This document shows, piece by piece, positions 34,695-42,888 of a DNA stretch of 64,000 nt. The stretch is from positions 220,601 to 284,600 of the forward strand of contig NZ_LMRV01000001.1 in assembly GCF_001428245.1 (NCBI RefSeq), in the 5' to 3' direction. This stretch comes from Paenibacillus sp. Soil522. GTDB taxonomy: Bacteria; Bacillota; Bacilli; Paenibacillales; Paenibacillaceae. A program made the position numbers and the translations under genes. The first letter of the stretch is position 1; every line of letters begins with the position of its first letter. The notes beneath the pieces were generated by a model, which was not told the origin of the DNA, ran no database searches, and saw only the letters and a program-made list of their open reading frames with translations.

Positions 34695-35505
34695 TTACGC
34701 GAATGCTTGGCCGTTATTCCATCAGTTCGAGGAGCGGGCAGATCGGAATAACTTTAATGTGATAAAGCGCGTACCTTCTGAATTAAACCGGATGCTGAAA
34801 ATCGGTGAATTAGATGTATCGGCCATTTCGTCCTTCTCCTATGGACAAAACGCGTCTGAATATGTACTGCTTCCGGAATTGTCGGTCGGCTCAGTCGGCA
34901 TTGTAAACTCAATCCTTTTGTTTATGAAGGAGCCGATTGAGCGTATGAGGCCTGATCGGATTGCGGTAACGGCAACATCGGCGACTTCCGTCAATTTGCT
35001 GAAAATTTTGATGACTCTGCACTTTGACTGCAATCCAGAATATGTAACAGAAGCGCCCGATCTTGATCGAATGCTGGAGACTTCCGATGCAGCGCTTATA
35101 ATAGGCGACCCTGCTATCCAAGCTTCATGGCGAGATCATGGGCTGCATGTCATTGACTTAGGACAATTATGGTATCAGTGGACGGGACTTGGCATGACGT
35201 ATGCCGTAGTTGCGGCACGCAAAGAAGTAGCTGTAACAGCACCAGAAGCCCTTTATACAGTGTATAAAGCGCTAAATGTGAGCAAACAGTATAACAAGGC
35301 TCATCTTGGTCCGCTAATTGAACAAGCCTGCTCGCAGCTTGGAGGAGTATCGACGTATTGGGAGATGTACTTTCATTCGCTTCAATATGATTTTGGGAGC
35401 AAGCTGCAAGAAGGACTTAAGTTATATTTCGATTATTCCAAGCGGCTTGGGCTGCTAGCGAATGACGTGGAGCTTACTTTTTTTGAAGACCAATCTGCCC
35501 AATAG
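34657..35505 (+). CDS. mqnA: Chorismate dehydratase MqnA
   Basis: First enzyme of futalosine-dependent menaquinone synthesis; it dehydrates chorismate to 3-[(1-carboxyvinyl)oxy]benzoate. Periplasmic-binding-protein fold with ITIGRIDYANAWPLFHQF, LDVSAISSFSYGQN and a conserved VTATSATSVNLLK segment. I chose ATG 34657 (GGGGAG 9 nt upstream); ATG 34648 or 34663 are possible. It overlaps ubiX by 38 nt. Its substrate comes from aroC at 38.2 kb. Confidence 0.9.
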   Translation: MGMNRPITIGRIDYANAWPLFHQFEERADRNNFNVIKRVPSELNRMLKIGELDVSAISSFSYGQNASEYVLLPELSVGSVGIVNSILLFMKEPIERMRPDRIAVTATSATSVNLLKILMTLHFDCNPEYVTEAPDLDRMLETSDAALIIGDPAIQASWRDHGLHVIDLGQLWYQWTGLGMTYAVVAARKEVAVTAPEALYTVYKALNVSKQYNKAHLGPLIEQACSQLGGVSTYWEMYFHSLQYDFGSKLQEGLKLYFDYSKRLGLLANDVELTFFEDQSAQ

Positions 35506-35513
35506 GTGAAAGA

Positions 35514-36488
35514 ATGAAACTACTAGACTTGTATGCAAAGATGAAAGGCGACCTAAATCAGATCGAACAAGAGCTGGAGCGTTGCGTGTCGGATGACCAT
35601 GTGCTGCTCGGCGAGGCTTCTTTACACTTGCTCAAAGCCGGAGGAAAGCGGATCAGACCCATCTTCGTGCTGCTTGCCGGAAAGTTTGGCGATTACCGGC
35701 TTGATGTGATGAAACGGGTCGCAGTACCTCTTGAACTTATACATATGGCTTCACTTGTCCATGACGACGTCATTGACGATGCTGATACCCGTCGCGGTCA
35801 GCTTACCGTCAAATCCAAGTGGGACAATCGCATCGCGATGTACACGGGGGATTTTATTCATGGAAAAGCATTATCAATTGCAGCTCAGCTTCCTGATCCG
35901 CAAATTCATCAAATTTTATCAAACGCGCTTGTACAGATGTGTATCGGTGAGATGGAGCAAATTCGCGATTTCTTTAATACGGAGCAATCCATTCGTAATT
36001 ATTTGCTTCGGATAAGGCGAAAAACGGCGTTATTGATTGCAATAAGCTGTCAGCTTGGCGCCGTTGCGGCAAATACCGATCGTTTGACGGCTAATCGCTT
36101 GTACCGTTATGGCTATAATGTCGGTATGGCATTTCAAATTCGCGACGATTTGCTTGATCTTTATGGAACGGAGAAGCAAATCGGCAAGCCGCCAGGCTCC
36201 GATATGCGTCAAGGCAACATAACACTGCCTGTTCTTCTCGCTTTGCAGGATTTGAAAACGCGCGATCCGCTGTTAAGCGAAATCTCTGCGCTTCGGGAGC
36301 ATGGAGGGCAAAAGGATGCAGGACGTGCTATCGAAATGATTAGGCAGAGCGATGGCGGAGAGCTTGCGGATCAGCTCGCGAACCGGTATATAAAAAAAGC
36401 TCTCAGCGCATTAGAGGGATTACCTAATGTGACAGCGAAAAAGAACTTGATAGACATCGCGCATTTTGTCGGTAAACGTAATTATTAA
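35514..36488 (+). CDS. hepT: Heptaprenyl diphosphate synthase component 2
   Basis: Catalytic subunit (GerCC/HepT) of the C35 prenyl synthase. The first Asp-rich motif is SLVHDDVIDDADTRRG and the second is FQIRDDLLDLYG; KAGGKRIRP provides the diphosphate-binding basic residues. Length 324 aa. RBS GGTGAAAG is modest. It closes the hepS-menG-mqnP-ubiX-mqnA-hepT unit. Confidence 0.95.
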   Translation: MKLLDLYAKMKGDLNQIEQELERCVSDDHVLLGEASLHLLKAGGKRIRPIFVLLAGKFGDYRLDVMKRVAVPLELIHMASLVHDDVIDDADTRRGQLTVKSKWDNRIAMYTGDFIHGKALSIAAQLPDPQIHQILSNALVQMCIGEMEQIRDFFNTEQSIRNYLLRIRRKTALLIAISCQLGAVAANTDRLTANRLYRYGYNVGMAFQIRDDLLDLYGTEKQIGKPPGSDMRQGNITLPVLLALQDLKTRDPLLSEISALREHGGQKDAGRAIEMIRQSDGGELADQLANRYIKKALSALEGLPNVTAKKNLIDIAHFVGKRNY

Positions 36489-36517
36489 TCATGCGAATTT
36501 GAAAGGAATGGTTGAAG

Positions 36518-36961
36518 ATGGAGAGAACTTTTCTGATGATTAAACCGGATGGCGTTCAGCGTGGCTTGATTGGCGAAATCGTTTCGAGATTTGAAAGAAA
36601 GGGACTGCAGCTGTCGGCAGCCAAATTCATGGTCATTAGCCGTGAGCTTGCAGAGCGGCACTATGAAGAGCATAAGGGCAAAGGATTTTACGAGCCGCTT
36701 CTCGATTTCATTGCATCAGGTCCTGTATTTGCAATGGTGTGGCAGGGTGATAACGTTATTGCTTTATCTCGTGCGTTAATTGGCAAGACCGATGCTCTGG
36801 ATGCTCTTCCGGGCACAATCCGTTCGGACTTTGCTGTACATACGAATTTTAATCTTATTCACGGCTCCGATTCGGCAGCCAATGCGGAAAGAGAGATCGG
36901 TATTTTCTTCTCCCAGGCTGAGCTGGTTGATTACGAGCATGCTATTCAGCGGTGGATTTGA
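36518..36961 (+). CDS. ndk: Nucleoside diphosphate kinase
   Basis: Transfers the gamma-phosphate between nucleoside triphosphates and diphosphates. [20 protein letters not shown] opens the protein, and the catalytic His lies in [16 protein letters not shown]. Length 147 aa. ATG 36518 follows AAAGGAATGG; TTG 36512 in frame is less likely. The order hepT-ndk-cheR matches B. subtilis. Confidence 0.96.
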   Translation: MERTFLMIKPDGVQRGLIGEIVSRFERKGLQLSAAKFMVISRELAERHYEEHKGKGFYEPLLDFIASGPVFAMVWQGDNVIALSRALIGKTDALDALPGTIRSDFAVHTNFNLIHGSDSAANAEREIGIFFSQAELVDYEHAIQRWI

Positions 36962-36992
36962 TTTTCTAGGGCAACTAGTGATGGGGGAAGCA

Positions 36993-37772
36993 ATGCTTGA
37001 AGATCGTGATTTCTCACAATTTATAGTTCGGATAAAGCAAAAGACCGACATCGATTTGTCGCAGTACAAGGAAGCCCAAATGAAGCGCAGGCTGACCACA
37101 TTGCGAATGAAGTATGGATTTCATAATTTCGAGGATTACTGGAAAGCCATTGAACAAAACCGCAGCATGCTGAACGAATTTTTGGATCGCATGACGATTA
37201 ACGTTTCCGAGTTTTGGAGAAATCCTTCCCGTTGGGAGGTTTTGCAAAAACGCTTTTTACCGGAGATGCTTAGTTCCGCAAACCGCCTAAAGGTGTGGAG
37301 TGCGGCTTGCTCTACGGGAGAGGAGCCTTACACGCTTGCTATGATTTTATCGGAGCTCGGAGTGCTGCAGCGTTCCTCATTGCTGGCGACGGATTTAGAT
37401 TTGAATGTGCTGCAGAAGGCGATGGAAGGCAGTTATTTGGAGCGCTCGCTGCGCGACGTTCCGCCGGCGTACCGGCAAAAATATTTTAAGCAAGCGGATG
37501 GCGCTTATCTTATCTCGGACTCATTGAAGCAATTTATACAATTCAAGCAGCAAAACCTTCTGCATGATCTTTTCGACAGCTCGTTTGATTTAATCGTATG
37601 CCGAAACGTGATGATCTACTTCACGGAAGAAGCAAAGCATTTGCTGTATCATAAGTTTTCTAAGGCGCTTAAGCCTGGCGGACTGCTTTTTGTTGGAAGC
37701 ACGGAGCAGATTTTCTCGCCGTCCCAATACGGATTTGAAACCGCAGATACCTTCTTTTACCGCCGTGTTTAA
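36993..37772 (+). CDS. cheR: Chemotaxis protein methyltransferase CheR
   Basis: Methylates glutamates of chemoreceptors using SAM. The N-terminal helical domain (DFSQFIVRIKQKTDIDLSQYKEAQMKRRL) is followed by the SAM-binding segment KVWSAACSTGEEPYTLAMIL and FDLIVCRNVMIYF. Length 259 aa. ATG 36993 follows GGGGG; the open frame extends into ndk without a ribosome binding site. No other chemotaxis gene is near, so it is a stand-alone cheR as in B. subtilis. Confidence 0.94.
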   Translation: MLEDRDFSQFIVRIKQKTDIDLSQYKEAQMKRRLTTLRMKYGFHNFEDYWKAIEQNRSMLNEFLDRMTINVSEFWRNPSRWEVLQKRFLPEMLSSANRLKVWSAACSTGEEPYTLAMILSELGVLQRSSLLATDLDLNVLQKAMEGSYLERSLRDVPPAYRQKYFKQADGAYLISDSLKQFIQFKQQNLLHDLFDSSFDLIVCRNVMIYFTEEAKHLLYHKFSKALKPGGLLFVGSTEQIFSPSQYGFETADTFFYRRV

Positions 37773-37845
37773 GAGACATGTATACCGATTTCTAACTTCT
37801 CCTATACTAGTTATAACGTAAATGACTTGGAGGATGAAGCAACCG

Positions 37846-38013
37846 ATGGATAAGCGTAAGGTTATTGCCGCCTATAGGCGTGGTTTTATATCAATTCAGG
37901 AATGCGCGCAAATTATCGGTGTAGACAGCGGACAAATGACGAGACTTATTAATGATCCGATGCTGACGAAAGATGGGAAAGCGCAGCTTGTGAAAAGATC
38001 GGTCAACAGCTAA
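37846..38013 (+). CDS. Small helix-turn-helix-like protein
   Basis: 55-aa protein, KRKVIAAYRRGFISIQECAQIIGVDSGQMTRL..., which looks like a compact helix-turn-helix (ISIQECAQIIGVDSGQMTRLI) with basic flanks. GGAGGA lies 11 nt before ATG 37846; an in-frame ATG at 37834 overlaps that site. Not recognised as a named family. It sits alone between cheR and aroC and has its own terminator. Confidence 0.65.
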   Translation: MDKRKVIAAYRRGFISIQECAQIIGVDSGQMTRLINDPMLTKDGKAQLVKRSVNS

Positions 38014-38030
38014 TAAGCGGCAAGCGGCAC

Positions 38031-38079
38031 AGGCTGGCGGAATTGTCTTTCAACAGGACGATTCTGCCGGCCTCTTTTA
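38031..38079 (+). terminator. Terminator before aroC
   Basis: AGGCTGGCGGAATTGTC pairs with GACGATTCTGCCGGCCT over 17 bp (three wobbles), followed by CTTTTATTG. Confidence 0.8.
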
Positions 38080-38114
38080 TTGTCCGGAATGCGGTTTTGG
38101 CAGGGTTCAAATTC

Positions 38115-38143
38115 TTGTCAAACCGGATGCGCTGTACTATAAT
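38115..38143 (+). promoter_or_regulatory. SigA promoter of the aro genes
   Basis: TTGTCA, 17-bp spacer, TATAAT: near-consensus. The leader to aroC is about 65 nt and shows no clear attenuator. Confidence 0.7.
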
Positions 38144-38212
38144 GAGCAAAGATGTTTAGTGCAGTAAAGCATAGCAGGCGCTTATAGGCTTGCTTTGAAG
38201 GAGGAGCTTTGG

Positions 38213-39382
38213 TTGAGTTTAAGGTATTTGACAGCTGGAGAAACGCATGGTCCCCAATTAACAGCTATAATTGAAGGACTGCCAAGTAATTTGACTATTG
38301 ATTTCGAGGAATTGAACTTTCAGCTGCACCGCCGCCAGAAAGGTCATGGTCGCGGCCGTCGGATGCAGATCGAGAAAGACACCGCAAACATTGTAGGAGG
38401 CGTGCGTCATGGCAAAACGACTGGTGCTCCTGTAGCGCTTGTCGTGGCAAACAATGACTGGAAGCACTGGACCTCTGTTATGAATATCGAACCAATCGAA
38501 GGCAGTGACGAAGAGAAACGCCGCGTTCATCGCCCGCGTCCGGGTCATGCGGATTTGAACGGCGGTCTGAAATATGATCTGAAGGATTTGCGCAACGTAT
38601 TGGAGCGTTCAAGCGCCCGCGAAACGGCTGCTCGTGTAGCTGTGGGTGCTGTAGCACGCCAATTGCTTGCTGAATTCGGCATTAAAGTAGCCGGACAAGT
38701 GATTAGCATCGGCGAAATTGAAGCGCCCGCCAATCAGCTGTCTGTTGATGAATTGATCCGGTTGACCGAGGAATCCTCCGTTCGGGTCGTGGACAAGGAA
38801 ACCGAGCAGAAGATGACGGATTATATCGATCAAATTAAAGCGGAGGGCGACTCCATCGGCGGCATCGTGGAATGCATTATCGAAGGCGTACCTATCGGTC
38901 TCGGCAGCCACGTGCAGTGGGACCGCAAGCTTGATGGACGCATTGCGCAAGCGGTCGTATCCATCAATGCGTTCAAAGGCTGCGAGATCGGCATCGGCTT
39001 TGAAGCAGCTAAGCTTCGCGGCTCGCAGGTTCATGATGAGATTATGTACAATGCGGAACGCGGCTATCACCGAGCAACGAATCGTCTTGGCGGCTTCGAG
39101 GGCGGTATGACAAACGGGGAACAAATCGTCGTACGCGGCGTAATGAAGCCGATTCCAACGCTCTACAAGCCGCTTCGCAGCGTAGATATCGATACGAAAG
39201 AGCCATTCACCGCGCAAGTAGAGCGTTCCGACAGCTGCGCAGTGCCTGCAGCCAGCGTTGTCATGGAGCATGTCGTCGCTTGGGAAGTTGCCAAAGCGTT
39301 TCTTGAAAAGTTCGGTGGCGATTCCATCGAGGAAATTCGCGCTAACTTGAACAATTACCTCGAACAGCTGGGCCGGTACTAA
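38213..39382 (+). CDS. aroC: Chorismate synthase
   Basis: Converts 5-enolpyruvylshikimate-3-phosphate to chorismate using reduced FMN (called aroF in B. subtilis). [52 protein letters not shown] and [13 protein letters not shown] are the family signatures. TTG 38213 follows AAGGAGGAG and gives 389 aa, close to the B. subtilis length. It opens the aromatic supra-operon; aroB starts 3 nt after the stop. Confidence 0.95.
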   Translation: MSLRYLTAGETHGPQLTAIIEGLPSNLTIDFEELNFQLHRRQKGHGRGRRMQIEKDTANIVGGVRHGKTTGAPVALVVANNDWKHWTSVMNIEPIEGSDEEKRRVHRPRPGHADLNGGLKYDLKDLRNVLERSSARETAARVAVGAVARQLLAEFGIKVAGQVISIGEIEAPANQLSVDELIRLTEESSVRVVDKETEQKMTDYIDQIKAEGDSIGGIVECIIEGVPIGLGSHVQWDRKLDGRIAQAVVSINAFKGCEIGIGFEAAKLRGSQVHDEIMYNAERGYHRATNRLGGFEGGMTNGEQIVVRGVMKPIPTLYKPLRSVDIDTKEPFTAQVERSDSCAVPAASVVMEHVVAWEVAKAFLEKFGGDSIEEIRANLNNYLEQLGRY

Positions 39383-39384
39383 GG

Positions 39385-40485
39385 ATGCGTGAGCTTACAG
39401 TTGAATTAGGCGACCGTTCTTATCCCATATACATTGGGGAGGGCCTCCTGCAGGAGGCTTCCTCCTATTTTATAAAGCATGGAATTAGCAAGAAATCTCC
39501 GCTGCTGATCATTACAGACAGCCATGTAGCTGATTACCATTTGCAAGCTCTTGAAACAGAGCTGGCGGGCGCAGGCTTCAAGACGTCAAGCGTAATCGTT
39601 CCCTCAGGGGAGAGCTCAAAGTCACTGACGATGCTTGAATCTCTTGTCACTAAAGCGCTAGAGGCAGGGCTGGACAGGAAATCTGCTATCGTGGCGCTTG
39701 GCGGCGGTGTCGTAGGAGACCTTGCAGGCTTTGTGGCTGCCTCTTATATGCGCGGCATTAAATTCGTTCAGGTTCCAACTACGATATTGGCGCATGACAG
39801 CAGCGTAGGCGGTAAAGTAGCAGTCAATCATCCGCTTGCCAAAAATATTATCGGAGCTTTCCATCAGCCGGAGCTGGTCTTATACGATTTGCATACGCTT
39901 CAGACACTTCCTCCTAGAGACGTAAGCGGCGGCTTGTCAGAAGTGGTCAAGCATGGACTCATTTGGGATGATGCATTCGTTGCTTGGTGCGAAGAGCATG
40001 CAGAGAAGCTGTTAGCGCTTGATCCTGAAGCGCTGGGTTATGCTTTGTATAAAGGCTGCAGTGTGAAGGCGGCCGTCGTTTCGAAGGATGAGCGGGAAAA
40101 CGATCTCAGAGCTATTTTGAATTTAGGTCATACGATTGGCCATGCCATAGAAGCGGTTGCCGGTTACGGCGAGTTCATGCATGGCGAAGCGATTTCGATC
40201 GGCATGATTGGATCGGCGAAGCTCGGCCTGCGTTATGGTGCGCCTGAAGAGGTATACACGGTAACGAAGCGGGTTCTTGCGAAATGCGGTCTGCCTGTAC
40301 GGTTACCTGAGCATATTGACGTAGACAAGATTATGGATGCGATGATGCACGATAAGAAGTTTGCAGAGGGTACGATGGTATTTGTTGTACCAACTGCTAT
40401 TGGCGAAGTTGAAATAAAACCCAATGTGCCCGTGCAATGGGTACGTGAAATTGTGGAGCAATTAAAACAGGAGGTGGAGCAGTAA
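39385..40485 (+). CDS. aroB: 3-dehydroquinate synthase
   Basis: Second shikimate step: converts DAHP to 3-dehydroquinate with NAD+ and a divalent metal. ALGGGVVGDLAGFVAASYMRG and PTTILAHDSSVGGKVAVNHP are the family motifs. Metal ligands lie in GHTIGHAIEA and FMHGEAISIGM. Length 366 aa. It overlaps aroH by one base (TAATG) with AGGAGGTGG upstream of that start. Confidence 0.95.
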   Translation: MRELTVELGDRSYPIYIGEGLLQEASSYFIKHGISKKSPLLIITDSHVADYHLQALETELAGAGFKTSSVIVPSGESSKSLTMLESLVTKALEAGLDRKSAIVALGGGVVGDLAGFVAASYMRGIKFVQVPTTILAHDSSVGGKVAVNHPLAKNIIGAFHQPELVLYDLHTLQTLPPRDVSGGLSEVVKHGLIWDDAFVAWCEEHAEKLLALDPEALGYALYKGCSVKAAVVSKDERENDLRAILNLGHTIGHAIEAVAGYGEFMHGEAISIGMIGSAKLGLRYGAPEEVYTVTKRVLAKCGLPVRLPEHIDVDKIMDAMMHDKKFAEGTMVFVVPTAIGEVEIKPNVPVQWVREIVEQLKQEVEQ

Positions 40486-40853
40486 TGAGTGTTAGAGGAA
40501 TTCGTGGTGCGATTACCGTTGATGTCAATGAAGAGCAGCCGATTTTGAATGCAACGATCGAGATGCTGAATGTTATCGTCGCTGACAATGAAATTGTGCC
40601 AGATGACATTTGCAGCGTTTTCGTGACCGTAACGAACGATCTTGATGAGACGTTCCCGGCTCGTGCGATTCGTCAAATGAACGGCTGGGAGCTTGTTCCG
40701 CTTATGTGTGCATTGGAAGTTCCGGTAAAGGGCAGTCTAGAACGATGCATTAGGCTGATGGTGTTAATTAACACGGACAAAACGCAAGCGGAAATTCGTC
40801 ATGTTTATTTAAGCGGCGCGAAAGCGCTTCGTCCAGATTTATCCAAAGCTTAA
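40485..40853 (+). CDS. aroH: Chorismate mutase, AroH type
   Basis: Monofunctional trimeric chorismate mutase that makes prephenate for phenylalanine and tyrosine. RGIRGAITVDVN carries the active-site Arg; VTNDLDETFPARAIR and RHVYLSGAKALRPDL are conserved. 122 aa. It precedes the trp leader as in B. subtilis. No terminator is obvious directly after it, so readthrough from the aro promoter into the trp leader is likely. Confidence 0.95.
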   Translation: MSVRGIRGAITVDVNEEQPILNATIEMLNVIVADNEIVPDDICSVFVTVTNDLDETFPARAIRQMNGWELVPLMCALEVPVKGSLERCIRLMVLINTDKTQAEIRHVYLSGAKALRPDLSKA

Positions 40854-40910
40854 AGCTATCATTCAAATATAAGTATTTATACATTTGAATCTTGTGCGCT
40901 GCTTTTATTT

Positions 40911-40956
40911 CAAAGCGAAACGGGCTACTGCCGTCATAGTATTGCACTAGCCGTTC
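40911..40956 (+). repeat. Dispersed intergenic palindrome, copy C (diverged)
   Basis: AGCGAAACGGGCTACTGCCG, then TCATAGTATTGCAC, then TAGCCGTT. It shares GCGAAACG-GCT-TGCCG and AGCCGTT with copies A and B. Confidence 0.35.
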
Positions 40957-40992
40957 ACTCTTGTTAAGCTCATCATCATAACAATCCCTTTG

Positions 40993-41022
40993 TTGACGCA
41001 CGGGTGTTCGTTGTTGTATATT
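40993..41022 (+). promoter_or_regulatory. SigA promoter of the trp operon
   Basis: TTGACG, 18-bp spacer, TATATT. Predicted start near 41029, just before the TRAP triplets. Confidence 0.7.
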
Positions 41023-41035
41023 TAGTAACGTAAGT

Positions 41036-41099
41036 GAGAGAGCAGAGCAGGTTTATGAGCTGAGTTGAGATGAGTCGAGACTAGTTGAGAGAAGCAGAG
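41036..41099 (+). promoter_or_regulatory. TRAP-binding site with eleven (G/U)AG triplets
   Basis: GAG at 41036, 41040, 41045, 41057, 41062, 41067, 41072 and 41077; TAG at 41082; GAG at 41087 and 41097. From 41057 to 41099 the phase is exactly 5 nt (triplet plus 2-nt spacer), with a non-canonical AAG at 41092. Eleven triplets equal the eleven subunits of TRAP, which is encoded at 30506 here. Confidence 0.92.
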
Positions 41100-41154
41100 T
41101 AAGGCAGTAATTTGTACGGGTTTTACAGAAGGAGCTGAACTTTTCTTACGCGCA

Positions 41155-41195
41155 TAGGTGCGGAGGATGGTAAAAGCGCTGTTTCTCCGTACCTA
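41155..41195 (+). promoter_or_regulatory. Central hairpin of the trp leader
   Basis: TAGGTGCGGAG (41155-41165) pairs with CTCCGTACCTA (41185-41195), 11 bp with one wobble. GTACGG at 41114-41119 can pair with CCGTAC at 41187-41192 instead, so this hairpin may switch with an upstream structure. The loop contains a 16-codon reading frame (41167) without Trp codons. Confidence 0.5.
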
Positions 41196-41244
41196 CAATT
41201 ATGTCTTTTTCCGCTAACACACTTCCGTCATCATCTAAACCAAC

Positions 41245-41271
41245 GCTCCTGCTTTTGCAGGAGCTTTTTTT
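41245..41271 (+). terminator. Attenuator terminator before trpE
   Basis: GCTCCTGC-TTTT-GCAGGAGC followed by seven T: perfect 8-bp stem, 46 nt before the trpE start. AGGAGC at 41130-41135 can pair with its left arm (GCTCCT), a possible antiterminator. Confidence 0.9.
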
Positions 41272-41316
41272 GTTCATATGGATAGAAATGATTATTACAC
41301 AGGGAGGTTGTTCGGG

Positions 41317-42888
41317 ATGTCAAATGAGCTGCAGCATGTTACACGTCTTGCCAGTCAATACAATTTAATTCCGATCGTTCGCTACATGATGGCGGATACT
41401 GAAACACCAATACGGTTATTCCAGCATTTTGCAAAGGAGAATCACGCCTTTCTGCTGGAGAGCGTCGAGGGTGGAGCGAAATGGGCGCGTTATTCGTTTA
41501 TCGGAACAGATCCGTTCATGATGCTTTACGGTAAAAACGGCGAGATGGTGCTTGAACGTAGCGGAGAGAAGCATGTGCTTAAAGATAAGCCGATCGAGCT
41601 TCTAAAGGCTCATTTGCGTTCCTTCCGCAGCCCGTCGCTTCCAGAGCTGCCTCCCTTCACAGGCGGCGCTATCGGATTTTTCGGTTATGATTTGCTGCAA
41701 TATTACGAGAAGCTTCCCGCGCACAGAATTGACGATTTGAACATGAACGACATGCAATTTATGTTCTGCGATCAAGTTATCGTGTTCGACCATTTCAAGC
41801 AGCAGCTGCAAATTGTCGGTAACGTTCATATTGCCGAGGGTGCTACGGATAAGGAAATCGCTAAAAGCTACGAAGCGGCGGTTGCCAAAATCGAAGCGAC
41901 GATTGAACGGTTACAGCAGCCTGTGACAATTCCCGTAACGGCCGGCGGATCCATTCAGGTGGATTACGAGCTGGGAGATATCCAATCGAATGTAACGAAG
42001 GAGCAGTTCATTTCTAATATTGAGCAGGCGAAGCAGTACATTCGCGCAGGAGACATATTCCAGGTGGTGCTGTCACAGCGCTTCAACATCGATACGGATA
42101 TCGATCCGCTGCATGTGTACCGGGTGCTCCGGACGATGAATCCATCCCCGTATATGTATTATTTGAAAATGGGCGAAGAGGTCATTGTCGGGACGTCGCC
42201 GGAAGCGCTTGTGAAAGTAAACGGCGATCGCGTCGAGACAAGGCCAATTGCAGGCACAAGGCCGCGCGGCAAAACGGCTGAAGAGGATAAAGCGCTTGAG
42301 CTTGAGCTGCTTGCCGATGAGAAGGAACGTGCTGAGCATTTGATGCTTGTTGACCTTGGACGCAATGATATCGGACGCGTGTCCGAGTTCGGAACGGTAA
42401 AATGCGATTCATTTATGGAAATCGAGCGATATTCCCATGTCATGCATATCGTATCTAACGTTTCCGGTAAGCTTCATAAGGACAAGGATTTCTTCGATGC
42501 TTTCGTATCTTGTCTGCCGGCGGGCACTGTCTCGGGCGCACCTAAGCTGAGAGCGATGGAAATTATCGCGGAGCTGGAAAATGAAGCGCGCGGCGCTTAC
42601 GCAGGCGCCATCGGATACTTAGGTTTCGGCGGCTCCATGGATACATGCATTACGATCCGGACCATTATTTTCAAGCACGGCAAAGCCTATGTACAAGCCG
42701 GTGCGGGTATCGTATGGGATTCCGTGCCGGAGAGCGAATATTTAGAGACGGTAAATAAGGCCAAGGGCATGCTTAAGGCGATTCGAGCAGCGGAAGCGAT
42801 CTTCGCGCAGCCGAAGAGTCCGCAAGACAGCTTCAACTCCATTAATATGGATTATTACGTCAAGGCTGGAGAGGGGCTTGGTCAATAA
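41317..42888 (+). CDS. trpE: Anthranilate synthase component I
   Basis: Makes anthranilate from chorismate with ammonia supplied by a glutamine amidotransferase subunit (TrpG/PabA), which is not in the window. The tryptophan-binding feedback motif LLESVEGGAKWARYSFIG is present, as are the catalytic-domain motifs SPEALVKV, TRPIAGTRPRG and PAGTVSGAPKLRAME. ATG 41317 follows AGGGAGG at 9 nt, giving 523 aa. Overlaps trpD start by one base. Confidence 0.96.
   Translation: MSNELQHVTRLASQYNLIPIVRYMMADTETPIRLFQHFAKENHAFLLESVEGGAKWARYSFIGTDPFMMLYGKNGEMVLERSGEKHVLKDKPIELLKAHLRSFRSPSLPELPPFTGGAIGFFGYDLLQYYEKLPAHRIDDLNMNDMQFMFCDQVIVFDHFKQQLQIVGNVHIAEGATDKEIAKSYEAAVAKIEATIERLQQPVTIPVTAGGSIQVDYELGDIQSNVTKEQFISNIEQAKQYIRAGDIFQVVLSQRFNIDTDIDPLHVYRVLRTMNPSPYMYYLKMGEEVIVGTSPEALVKVNGDRVETRPIAGTRPRGKTAEEDKALELELLADEKERAEHLMLVDLGRNDIGRVSEFGTVKCDSFMEIERYSHVMHIVSNVSGKLHKDKDFFDAFVSCLPAGTVSGAPKLRAMEIIAELENEARGAYAGAIGYLGFGGSMDTCITIRTIIFKHGKAYVQAGAGIVWDSVPESEYLETVNKAKGMLKAIRAAEAIFAQPKSPQDSFNSINMDYYVKAGEGLGQ

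Noticed and set aside
38609-39271. 220-codon minus-strand frame inside aroC
   Set aside because: Antisense shadow; aroC has all family motifs over the same bases.
41167-41217. 16-codon trp leader peptide
   Set aside because: No Trp codon, ribosome binding site touches the start codon, and the region is better explained as a hairpin in a TRAP leader.
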